NCBI GenBank assembly: GCA_028564675.1
Contig: JAOVVO010000081.1
Coordinates: forward strand, 1-64,000
DNA: 64,000 nucleotides
From: Onchocerca lupi
Lineage: Eukaryota > Nematoda > Chromadorea > Rhabditida > Onchocercidae
Direction: 5' to 3'
Under the pieces are notes generated by a model, which saw nothing but the letters and a program-made list of their open reading frames with translations, had not been told where the DNA came from and searched no databases. Positions 39,540 through 51,700 of the stretch are shown one piece after another (positions within the stretch are counted from its first letter, which is position 1; each line of letters opens with the position of its first letter). The translations under genes and the position numbers were made by a program.

Positions 39540-39870
39540 GAATTAATCTATTTCATTCTGATCCATCTTCAAAAGAAATGGCCAATTGGATAAGCGGCCT
39601 GATTACTGACCATCCAAACTTGCATCTCATTTTAGGGCTATAATTCGATCAGAGAAGGCGACAAATTTAGTTATTTATGGGTTTGTCAACTTCCGTCCAT
39701 TTCTTTCCTTTCTCATGACCAATGGTCTTCATTAATCATTACTGTATGACAATTACGTGCTATTCCAGCCTCGAAAAAAAATGTCTACGTGCTCCCTGAT
39801 AAGGCCGCAATTAGCGAAATTTCATTGAGCTTCCAGTTATTCAATACAAATCCTTAGGGACTGAATCTAA
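39540..39870. other. Compositionally complex noncoding island
   Basis: In otherwise repetitive AT-rich DNA this ~330-bp block is mixed in composition and free of homopolymers until ~39776. It contains TGGCCAATTGGATAAGCGG, GTGCTCCCTGATAAGGCCG and CCATTTCTTTCCTTTCTCATG. No frame is open throughout. It includes GATAAG motifs. It could be a regulatory element or an RNA gene remnant of the divergent integrin/EVH1-gene intergenic region, but nothing in the sequence decides this. Confidence 0.35.
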
Positions 39871-41314
39871 AAAAAGATTTTTAATTCGCAATTTTCAAAT
39901 TTTAATTCACAACTTTTCATTCCACATCCCCGCCTTCTTTTCCATCACCCACGTACCTCCCACTCATTAATCAGAAAATTACATTTTTAATTTTCTTCTA
40001 ATTAAGAAATGTTTTTCCCGCAACTAAATTATAAATTTCTTTAAGATGATGGAATATTAGTTCGCAAATTAAGAAACAATTCCTTGACAGTATTAGTACA
40101 TCCAAATATCATTTAGTATACTGAAATCTGTCAAAGAATTGTCTTCCTAATTTCTAATTTTGCGAAAGCAAAAAAAGCTTCTTGCTGGAATTCTCGTAAA
40201 AATTCCCGAAAACTCGGAGAACTTAAATTTAAAGAAAAAAAAAAAAACTTCCTCACAAAAAACTGAGAAATAGCACTACACTTTTCCCAATTCGAATAAT
40301 GCAACAAGATCACGATTGCTGGAAATTTCTAGAAGCGTGTGAATTGCGTAGATGTATGAAGGAATGGTTTATAGTAGTACGCTCTCTTGTTCGGTTGTCT
40401 GTGCTTTTTCTTGTTGTTGAATATGTAAGATCTGGCAAGCGAATTTTTCCTGATTTGCGAACTAATTAGTCCATTATTTTTAAAAAATTTCTATCTTAAT
40501 TAGGAGATAAAGGCGCCTTCTAATTAGAGAAATCTATTCATAATTTTTGATTCATCAAAATATCATACGTCGAAGATTGAAAGAAATGCAAAATGATGAG
40601 ACTATTAGATATATTTATTGTCTCCATAGCGACAGTAGAAAAGGTGAAATATAGAGGAAGTAATGGATAGGATAAAATTAAGTTTTAAAAAATGATAACC
40701 GATTACAGATATTCGCAGCATTTTTCAACTATCATTTTTATAACTGAAAATATATTCAACATATATTATTTTTTTTAATTATGACGAATTTTCACGTATT
40801 TCTTCACATATAATCTCATCTTCATGTGTCTTATCACTTTTGTTGTCCTTTCTTCTTTACATTGAAGCAAGTTGCTAATTCTTCTTTCATCGAAAGATTA
40901 TGAAATGGAGAGATGAAACAAGGGAAAAAATAAAATTTTACAGATATTTAAATCGTACCAAAGTTCACGTAACAAATTTAAGACTAGAGATTTTTTTTTT
41001 TTGAATGTATAAATGACATTTAAAATTACGCACGTATTGAATAATTATGCAAAAATCAATCTATGTATGGATTTTTCGTAGCCATTCAACTAACAGTTGG
41101 CTAAGAACTAAAAGCTTCATTTATTTCGTAGAATTAAATCAAGTCGGATGACGTAAAAAGAATTCTTTCATGTAAAGTGTGTCTCTCACATTACTGACAG
41201 AATGGAACAATTCTCCATGAGTAAAAATTATATGAATAAATATCCGAATTGTTTGCAGAAGTACTTTCCCTATTCTTTTGTTTCCTCTTATTTAGGTTTA
41301 GACGCATTGAACGC

Positions 41315-43887
41315 ATGGAACTATCAAATTGGATCGAGAGTACCATACCGTTGCTGAATGATCGGTGAAATTTCCTTTAAAATCTATAAATTTGAATTTG
41401 TATAATATTCGTATAGACCCTGTGGCCTAATGGATAAGGCGTCTGACTTCTAATCAGAAGATTGCAGGTTCGACCCCTGCCAGGGTCGGTTAATTAAATA
41501 AGAGTGGTGGTTGGCTCTATCCGTCACTTTTTAAGAAAAATTTAATGTAATAACTCTGAATTTTCATCATGCTTCGAAATACTAAATCGAGTTAAAGATT
41601 TTCAGATTCAGACATATTACTTGCGTTAATGTGCAAATTTACAAACTTGAAGGGAACAATTGGCGTGAATTGACCAAAGATTTTGTTTTGCTACATATGT
41701 ATTACGACCAGGAAGATAGAAAAGCAAAATTGATCGCTATTGATGGCATTAAGGCATACTTTTATCCACTTACAGTTTTGCGTCTTTCTATAAATGTCAT
41801 TGTTATATGTTTCTCTGCAAGCATCACGTTATGCCATATTAAAGTTATGCTGGATGGTGGCATAATCTTATACATTAGATTGATGTGACATTTCTTTGTA
41901 TGCTAAATTTACTTCTATTTTTTGGTGCTAATTGAATCTTACTTAATTCAAAATTAGATGAATTAAAATGCTCAAGATATAATCCAAAAATATTTTCAAG
42001 AATTTGAGAAAATTGTAGTTGATTGTAAGAGGATTCGTGCTTTCGTCTAATCTTCAACTGATAAGACCGACAAAAAAGTTTGTGCATTTTATCGGCTCCA
42101 AACAGAGAAGGTCAGAAATGTACGGTTTTGGTTTTTACCAGGTCTCTGAAGTCGAGCAGGTATGAAATTTTGTTTGAACTTTCGGTATTTTTTTTTCTGC
42201 GAAAATCCTTTCATATGCAGATTGCAGATCAAGAAGATGCGATATAATAAATGAAAAAGCATTCCTTTATGATTAGTCCCTCTAAATCTTTGTGAATAAC
42301 AAACAAATGAACGAACGAATCTTTCTGTTTTTCAATGAAATTTTGAAGAAATTTAACTACTGTCGAAAAATCTTGAATCTTACGCATCATTATTTGTACT
42401 AATTCTGTATATAAGGATTCATTTTTATTCAGAAAGTTTTGAGATGAGAATTTAACTTCATTTAGTGGTTAGCATCTAAAATTCAGAATTGGAAATTAAA
42501 GTGATTATTTCTGTTATTTCAGTTTTTGCGACTGTTCAGCTTTGTGTATAGAACACTGCATGTGACATCCAGAACCGCAGTTCAAAATGAATCCGGATTG
42601 AACAGAAGACATCAGTCGATTTCATCTACAAAATCACGTTCCCCATGTTCTCTGTCTTCACCTATAACAAACAGTGAGTCATTCTAGTATATTCCATAGA
42701 TTATTAATGGCCAATACGACCACATTAAACCCATGTGGGTTCTGTTGATGATTAATTTATCAAAAACAATGAAACGATGAATGGCAGTTACTAGAATGAA
42801 AATAAGTTTAATAGCTTATTAATACATCTTAATAGCAGATGCAATTTCAGTAAAGGTGCAACTTTCAGTTCCTAAGAAAGATACGAAAGCTATTCCAGTC
42901 TTCTCTCCGACAGATTCATCGCGGTTGGAACAAGTTTCACGAACAGATATTGATGTTGACGTGCAGCAGATCGAAAAAAGATTGCAAGGAGTGTCTTTTA
43001 TTTCAGATGCTTTCGTCACAACTTCGAGCTTACCTGTGGTAAGCAAGAAAAATCAAAACCATGTTTGCTGGCTAAGTTAAATTCGAATCAAGTCTAATCA
43101 ATTTCATATTTTATAAGTAATTTTGAATTTCATGAGTTTTATCAAATCTTTTGCTGTCAATTGTGTTGATTATTTACTCGATGCAGAATTTTGGTAGTAA
43201 TTGTGGATGATAAGCATCATTTCATATTTTCGAAAGTTGAACTGCATTTTCCTGTGATATATGGAAGTTTTAATGCTTACTGTAATTAGTCGCAGAAAAA
43301 TGATCGACAATTGAGCTAGCACCATTTTTTCTATTGGATTTTAGATGCCTTCCTTGTCGATGCAGACTTCTGGAGACCCAAAGAGTAATGTCCATTGCGT
43401 TAATTCTGCTGCATTCGGTAAGCGATTCGTTTTTTATGCATTTGTTCTTTCTTAACTTTTGCACTTAAAAAAAAAAAAAAAAAAAAAAAACTTGCTCGTA
43501 ATTGTTCGTATCATCTGATATTATATTCACATTTTTTGTTTCTTACTACTGACTGAACATTTCTAATAGGAAATATGGATTCTTAAGCTTTATTTATAAT
43601 GTCGATTATAGTTTGCTGAAGAAGTGATCAATTCGATGTCAGTTAAAAAATTAAGAAATTTTATAACTGCAGTTTGAGAATTTTTCAATTATAATTGAGA
43701 TTCTTGAAGAACTTGTTTGATTAATAGGTTTTTTGTTTCAGACGTCAATCCAGAAGTTGCTCAATCAGTTGAGCAAAAACAGTATCAACTTTGGAGTGTG
43801 CCACCCTGGAATGCGTTGCTGGAACAAGGAGCTTACAATAATCCAGCAAACTTTAATTCTCCTTGGAATTCAATTTTTAACTGGTAA
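41315..43887 (+). CDS. EVH1-domain-like protein, possibly DCP1-related decapping activator
   Basis: Seven exons: 41315-41364, 41606-~41774, ~42075-42159, 42523-42673, 42851-43038, 43345-43417 and 43742-43887. Most phases join cleanly, giving ~285 residues. The start MELSNWIESTIPLLNDRFRH is a helix. It is followed by NVQIYKLEGNNWREL, LIAIDGIKAYF and KKFVHFIGSK...MYGFGFYQVSEVEQF. That order (helix, strand with W, FxxF, YGxxF, acidic helix) is like the EVH1 fold of mRNA-decapping protein DCP1, and more distantly Ena/WASP. The rest is Ser/Thr-rich and ends QLWSVPPWNALLEQ...FNW-stop. If DCP1-like, it would activate DCP2 in cytoplasmic mRNA decay. The boundary between exons 2 and 3 is the weakest part. 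An AG near 41300 fits trans-splicing. Confidence 0.7.
41416..41488 (+). tRNA. tRNA-Arg (anticodon TCT)
   Basis: A 73-nt cloverleaf is visible. The acceptor stem GACCCTG pairs with CAGGGTC. The D-arm region is GGCCTAATGGATAAGGC, with the A-box form. The anticodon stem TCTGA/TCAGA closes the loop CTTCTAA, giving anticodon TCT, which reads AGA. The T-arm GCAGGTTCGACCCCTGC contains the B-box GGTTCGACCCC. There is no intron. A poly-T for Pol III termination is not immediate: GGTTAATTAAATAAG follows, with TTTTT only at ~41529. The gene lies in the same orientation inside intron 1 (41365-41605) of the EVH1-like gene. Confidence 0.97.
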
Positions 43888-45703
43888 AGCAACATCCCAA
43901 GAAAAATATACCACTTCCATATATTGCAACATATTCCAGTTGAATATGTAGTTCTGCAATTGTTTCGAATAATTCTTTTTTTCTTCTTAATACCGGCGAT
44001 ACAGTGATTTGTCGTTTTTTATTTCTTTTAAAAATTTTTTTTTGTTTAAGTGCTTAAAGTTGATTTGTTGCTTACTGAAATTTAAATTTCCTGTTTTTAC
44101 TCGGACAATACGTTTTCATTGGCGGAATGGATTTGGAAAAAATTTCTGAGATTTGGCAAGTTCCTTACAGTTTCCGAGATTATAGAAAAAAATTTCAAGG
44201 GAGAGAAGACTTTTTGTTATCCAAAAATCTCTGCTTATTAATTTCCGGAAGTAATTCGATGTTAAAATTCTTGTTCAAACAATGATTGTGAGCAATTTTT
44301 ATGCTTTATCAAAATGATCCAGAAAAATAAATATTCTTCCATCCTTTGGTCGGATTTCATGTCTAACAACTTTTTTGAGTTTCTTTTACAGAAGGGAGTT
44401 CTAAACAAAAAATTTATTAACAATTATAATACCTGTAATATTTTCCTGTGACACAGACAATACTTGTAACAGAGAGATTATAATAATTTGTTTTAATATC
44501 TTAACTGTTGTATTACTGCCTTCTTTTGTTAAAGTGTGTTTAGTTTTAGAATTTGAAAGGCAAAGATGGAAAACTTAAATTTTCCACGAATACTGCTATA
44601 GTTTTTTTTTTTTTTTTTTTTTTGGATTTTAAAAATTTCAGATTTTTGATGGCAGCAAGAGACGTTGAGCATCGGAGGTTAGGTAGAATTACATTCCATT
44701 ATTAAATTTTACTAATGTATTTTATCAGTTCCGAATGTTTGAATGCTTATTTTCTAAAAATAATGTTTATGAGGTGCTGCTTGAAATCCATATCCGTTGC
44801 TAGGCAACTTTATGCAACACTCTAGAATTGCATTTCCCGACAATTATTAAATTATAAAAATCCTGAATAATGTTAACATTTGCACAAAACATTTTTGATT
44901 TTATGCTATTTTTATTTGTTTACTGAGATTCTTAACAAATAAAAGGTTTAATTGAATTTAAGTTTGTTTATTTTCGAACTTATTTTGCACAGCTTCCTCA
45001 TGACTAATATGTACTCCATCGGTTAAATAGACAGAATTTCCAGTTTCTACGTTGGATAATTCAATAATTCCATTAAGAATTCCACTTCCTCCTTTCATTT
45101 ATGAAATTCATAAATAGTGTGCACTGTATTTTCTCTACTAACTAAGCAGTTATATTTATTGCAAATATAATCATTCCTTCTATAAAATTTTTCTGAGAGG
45201 AAATAGAATATCTTCTTTTTCACTATTTCTGGTTATTAACCTTTTCTCTGACCATTAATCTTAAGTTAATTACATTTACGAAACTATGCGGTTATTAAGG
45301 ACTTTTCACTCTCTAAAAACTATGCTTACCACATAACAGCTATATTTTCTTCCTGTTTGTCATCATTTGGTGAGTATCAGTATCACATATTCATATTTAA
45401 TCAACAAAAATATAAAAAGTACACAAAAATTCATAATCAGGGAAAGTGATTGAATAAATTATCAGTTCATTTCAATCATTTTAATTAGTAATAATTGCTT
45501 AACCAAAAGAAATTGTCAATAAAAAGCTTGATAATTTGGTAAAAACCTGAAAATATAATCCAAATAGTATTTGCTTTATGCCGAAAATAATCCAAGCTAT
45601 TCTAGCTAATATTTCCATCATGGAATATATTATTTATTAAAAGTATTATCAAGAAAAGAATATAGGTTATGACTCTTTTTATGATTCTTTTTTATAGGTT
45701 GGA
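43888..45703. other. Intergenic region between the EVH1-like gene and ift-139
   Basis: AT-rich with a poly-T run at ~44600-44623. Apart from the 46-codon minus-strand ORF listed separately, nothing gene-like is supported. TTTTATAG at ~45691-45698, six bases before the ift-139 ATG, is a likely spliced-leader acceptor. Confidence 0.5.
44958..45098 (-). CDS. Short ORF or terminal exon, unrecognised (46 codons)
   Basis: The minus strand reads MKGGSGILNGIIELSNVETG followed by NSVYLTDGVHISHEEAVQNK and a stop. Composition is protein-like, unlike the Lys/Asn/Phe runs nearby. The G-x-GII-x-L pattern with a later strand and DG turn recalls LSm-type beta sheets, but that is only an impression. There is no obvious acceptor at the start and no companion exon. 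It could be a microprotein, the last exon of a decayed gene, or chance. Confidence 0.25.
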   Translation of the reverse strand: MKGGSGILNGIIELSNVETGNSVYLTDGVHISHEEAVQNKFENKQT

Positions 45704-48700
45704 ATGGCAGAACCGAATAAAGAAATAGCAGAACTTGATTGGTCACTCTTTTGCAATATATTTTATCATCTTCAAGAAGGATATTATGGGACAGCTTTGA
45801 CAATCTGCGACGAGGAATTATGTAAAGCAAATGATACTCGACAACTCATATTATTTCGATCGATCGCTTTGATGAAACATGGTATCTTTTTGCTTTTTAT
45901 TTTTCTTTTTTAATTATTTTGCAAGCAGAAGATAATATGCTATTTTCATTTAACTTCTTTTAATCTACATTCTTTTCTTACTCGATTCTGATACATCTAA
46001 TTCTGAAACACCTATGCAATTTCTCTTCGACGAATTTAATTCCGAAAAATCATTTTTTATCCTTCGATTGTTTTGATAAGTCCTTCAATGAATTTATTAA
46101 CTTAAGGTCAATATGTGGAAGTAATACGATTACTTCATTCGCTTCGTCAGGATATCATTGCTGGCTTCGCAGCGTCAGTAATTCTTCGAACAGCACACGC
46201 TTTGCTGCAAAATCCAGGTTTTTATGCAATACATTAAATTCTTGTAATCGAAATAATTGCACCAGAATTAGATATATTGGAAAGATTCAGAAAGAAAAAC
46301 CGAAAATTGCTAATAAAGATGAAGTAATTCAATGTAACGAAAAATTAAATACATTTACATTTAATCATTTAAAGTGTGCAGTGATATTCCATATTTTTCT
46401 AAAAGTTCACAAGCGGCCATATTGCGTCACCGCACTCAGACGATATTTTGTTTTAATTGATGCTGAAGACAAAAGAAAACAGAATCTCACATTTTTTTCT
46501 TCATTTGAAGGTACTGAAAATTTATTCTTCGAAGAAGAATATAAGTTTGAATTAGATCTGAATTATTTTAATCATAGATCGAGAAGAAATATCTGAATTG
46601 GACCGAACTATCAATGAGGCATATCATAATGCAGATGTTGAGGCCAGATATAATGCCGCAATGGCTTATATGTTGCTCGATAACAACGATAAAGCTCGAT
46701 CACTAGTCGAAAAATCAACTGATTCCAAGAATATTAAAGTATTTTCTTAATTTTCCATCGTTTTTCTATACTTTTTCTTTATGTTCACAACCGTAATTGA
46801 ATTTGCAGTCGTAATGTCAGCAAGTTTCAGTTCATCGTTCTTCAAGCTTGGATTGAATTCCGCCTTGGTGAGGATATGAATGTTGCGCAAAAACTTTTTA
46901 AGAAAGGCATTGCAGCAGGTTTATTTATTTATATGAAGTTTATTTTTATGAAATGTATATTTCTAATAACTTTTCGAATGTTTTCGTGTTTGAACAGCTA
47001 GGAAATTTGTAGAACATTGCTCAAAAAATAATTTCTGAAGACAAGATAATTTTATATTTAATGAATTGCACAATCAATGGCAAAATTAGTCTTCAGTTAT
47101 CAAGGATTTTAATTTTTTCTTATTGCACCAAGAAGTTTGGTATGTTTTCTTATTAAGAAATCTCAGAATTGTATATATCTGATGATTCCAACTTTAAAAA
47201 ATAGTAATTCTGGATTTCCAGATTATCCAAGTGCCTACATTGGTATGGCACGTATGTTGAAAGAAAGAAGGAACTTGACAGAATTACGTCAAATTCTTTA
47301 CACTTTGATGAAGAAATTTTCAATTTTTCTTCCCGCATACATTGAATATAGTAATGCATTTTTGATGGCTCATGATTGGGAACATTGTATGGAACAAGTA
47401 CAACGGACGCTGCTTTTACAGGTCTCTGGATATGCAAATTTCAGCATCCTTAAGTTGATTCAAATTTTTAATTTTGGCATTTTCAATAAGAACTATGTAT
47501 GAGTTTTTCTCGGAAGTTTATACTACATTTCAAAATTACAGTTATTCCAAAAATAATTTTACATTTATATGAATTTTAAGTAAAAAGGGGGAAATACTGT
47601 CAAAATTCATGGATGTAACTTAAATTGGATATAATAAATTTATTGCTAAAGTTTTAGAGTGACTGTTTGCAAGCTCATTTGTTAGGACTGATTCACGAGC
47701 TGGTCATAAAAGGTCGTGTAAAAGAGACTGAAAATGCTCTGGAAAATCTTGCTGATGCGATCCAGAAAAACGAGCCAAAAAATTATCAGTTGCATCATAA
47801 AATTGCCCGGCTTATCATTCGAATTACTCCATTTGATCATCCAGTATCTAAATTTGCGAGGTCCTTCCCATTTTTATTGAAATCAATTATTTAATTATTA
47901 CGAAGAAATATGAATTACAGTATTGCTGATAAGCATAGAAAGAATTTAATTAAGCATAGATCAACTTGACTACTTTAATTCACTTACTTTTTTTATCTTT
48001 ATAATTCAAAATTTTCACTTGCAGTTTCTAAAAATAATTTAGATTTAGCTTCATCACCAATGTTGATTTGGTGAAAAGTTTTTTTTTTTTGATGCTGCCT
48101 CATTTCAGTTTGATATGTTATATTGTACTTTTTCAAGTAATTTGCATTCCGACAACAATAAGATCTTCAGCAATAAGCCATTATTGTTGATATAAAGCAA
48201 ATTTACAAAAACTTACCGGTCAAATTATTCAGATTTTTGATTTTGAAGACCTATTTTGTTTCTTTGGCAATCTCAGAAAAATTCATGTATTTCTCATTCA
48301 TATCTATTTGTTCCATTTCATTATTAATTTTACGAAAATTATGACAATCAAAAATTGCTTCCAGGAAGCTACTTGATAGAGCAATTTCGATAACGAAGAA
48401 CCAGGACTATTTATATGAACAAGTGCGATTACTATTGCAGGCAGGTGATTTTAAGGCTGCTGAAACAATTACATTCGAAGCGTTAAAAAATGATTTTACT
48501 CCTAATGAACAAATATTAATTGGTAACATCTTTCTCTAATTTTTCTCTCTTTTATAATAATTTTCTTTATTGATTTTAAATTTCCTGGATATTTTTTCCC
48601 CAACTCTTTTTTCTTAATGAATATTGTTGGATCAGAATAAAACTTCTTATAGGTGTAGCACAATGTTTCATTGCTAAAGGTCAGATTGATGATGCAATTA

Positions 48701-51700
48701 CTCAGATGGAGTTTGTGAAAGCAACATATCCAGACATCTGTCAAACCAGTGTAAGCTTAATCATATTTATTCAAGTTTTTAACAAATTACTTTTTAGAAT
48801 TATTATTATCGTTTCAATTTTAAGATTTTCGAAAATTTCAGCTATATATTTATTTGATGGCAGTACTGGATAAAGAGCAGCATAAACCGTTTGAGCAGTT
48901 TCACCAAAAAATAAGAAATGCAGTGGATATACATTTATCAAAATTGCAGGCTTACTTTCTTCTCTTTTTTTAAATTGCAATTTTATTTGCTTATTATATA
49001 TATATATATATATATATACTTTGCTGATTAATCTCGGGAATTGAAAAGCTTTTAGCATTACTTAGAATACTTTCGTGTTAATTTAATTCTAGTTTGTTGC
49101 ATATTACACTCCTCGAATACATGAAAATTTTTCTTCAAAAAAACGGAACTGAAAATTTAAAAAAAATTTTTAGAGTGTTGTTTTTGGTATGGAATATTTG
49201 ACGTTGTTAGATCCAAACTTATTAATTGATATTGCATTGCAACTTTATGAATTCGCACCACTCACGGTAAAAATTTTGCGATTTGATATGCTAAAAAGAA
49301 TGTTTGAAACTAAATGGGCGATAACTAATCAAATTAAGCCGGAATAAAATTAATCAAATCATGTATTTATAATCATGTAATCGAATCATGTATAAATATA
49401 GTATTAAAGCATTCATTCAAACCATGAATTTTAGCCAGTAAATTCTACTAATGTTATACTCAAAGAAATTGATCGAGTCTTAACACTAGTTTGGAATTAT
49501 TGTCCAGGTATGTATTTTTTGTCATTTAATTTTGTATATCACTTAAAAATTCAGCTGATATAGATATATCGAACTTTATGAGAAATAAATCTAATGCCTA
49601 ACAAATAGGAAGCTGTAAGCTTTTACTATATCCATTTAATTTGGGCAATGTATTGTTGAAATTTAAACAGTTATAATATTACTTATGTTACTTCCTATAT
49701 TTAGCACTGCTGAACGTTGAATATCTCTTAGCTAAAGCAAAATATCTTTCAATGGATTTTGTTGAAGCAGAACGATTATTAAGAAGTTGCACTGATAAAA
49801 ATGATGCACCTCCGGAGGCCTACCTACTGATGGCACAGGTGAAATGATATTCAGGAATTTGAGATCATTGCAGATTTTTTTTTGTGGAAATTTTTCGATT
49901 TTTTTGAATATTTCAGATTCATCTCCATAAAAATAATTATGAGAAGACTAGTAAATGTTTGGATATTGGTCTAAGTAATAATTTCAAAGTTCGAGAACAT
50001 CCTCTATATCATCTTATTAGAGCAAAACTACAAAAGAACTCCAAACAATTCGCTGCATCGGTACAAACATTGCAGAAAGCAATCGAATTACCCTCGTTTA
50101 AAGCTGGTGTCTTTTAGAGAAGATTTTTTTAAATACAGATTTATGCTATGCTCTTTAAATTACAGATATTTTTTTTAGTTCTCCAAATTATGATTTCATA
50201 TCATCCTTTTAGCTATTTTAATAAAGCAATTTAAGGCATTCTTATCTTAATGATGATGTTAATGTGTACATTATTGTTCATTCTTTACTTTTTAGCTCAC
50301 CACGAAATAAAATCCTTTTACAAATTTTCTAGTGACTACAATTGGACATTTCTCATTCTCTTTTGTATAATCTAATTTAAAAATCGAAACAATTGTTCAT
50401 ATTTGATGAAAATCAAATTAGTCAATGCTTTAGAAGATTTTCATTTTGAAGATCAAACGAAAAAACGCGAAAAATTGGACATTGTTGATGTAGATCGTAT
50501 TGCAATATACTTGGAATTGATGGATTCTTATCAACAACTTGGACAACTTGTATGTTTTTCACTGACTATGTCTTTTTTGAAATTCAAAAATTTCATTACC
50601 TAATTTTAAAGGCGGAAGTTGATGCAATAATAAAAGAAGTGCACGAACGTTGGGCTGGTAAAACAGAACAGCAGCAATTCAAATTGATGGAAGCAAATCT
50701 GAAATTGCAACGTAAAGATATTAGTGGTGCATTAGAAGTGCTTGAATCAGTACCACCTACAGAGGCTAATTATCAAGCTGCGCGCATTAAAATGGCTGAA
50801 ATTTATTTGAACGAAAAAAAGGATAAGCGAAAATTTGCTGTCTGTTTTAAGTATGTACTACTTCTACTTTTTCAAGCTAGAAAGAATAAAAAATTCGAAA
50901 CTGTTTCTCAGTTACTTCTATTTCAAGAAATTTTTAATAGAAAGTTGTCTTAAGATGGAGAAAAATGATCCAAAAAAATGAGAAAAATGATGCTTAGATT
51001 AAAATAAATCCTTCCGTAAAATATATAATATTATTCCATTACTTCACATTCTCTTATATTAATTAAGGGATAGCTTTAATTTAAAAAACCGCTACAACTC
51101 GCATTAAAAAGTAAGATACTAGAAGTTTTTATGACTTAATTTTTGATTTATACTGACATCAAATATTAGAATGTCTTACATACAAAAATAATTAATTATG
51201 CAACAATTTAAAAATTACGTCTTTATATTATATTTACTGTAATTTGCTACACAGACATTAGTTATCTAAGTCGAGTGTATGATTAAGTTGATGTTTATGT
51301 CTAATTACTTAGACAGAAATGTGCACTAATATCATTTCAAATCAATCATGTAAATACAATGCAAATATTTTTAATTAGCTTGTTAACGAGAAGCTTAATT
51401 TTCTGTATTGACTCGGTATTTAGAATATTAATAGTTCTAAAATGATTAGCGGAAAGAAAGCATTGGTCCAAAAGTTTTGAAATCCTGTTTCTTCCTGTAC
51501 TATATTATGCTTGATGTAATTCATACCTGAATGAGTATATTTCTGAAAAGTAATCGTTCATAAAACCTCATTTTCTCCTTAAATGGATTTCATATCAATT
51601 TTCAATTTCGTTTTTTATTATTTGTAATTTTTCTATCAGATTGCATTTTTAGACAGCTTGCACAAAACAATCCGTCACCAATGGCATATATATTGCTCGG

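Noticed and set aside
39578..39655. tRNA-like A-box (TGGCCAATTGG) followed by TTCGATC
   Set aside because: The spacing is too long and no acceptor or anticodon stem pairs, so it is not a tRNA gene.
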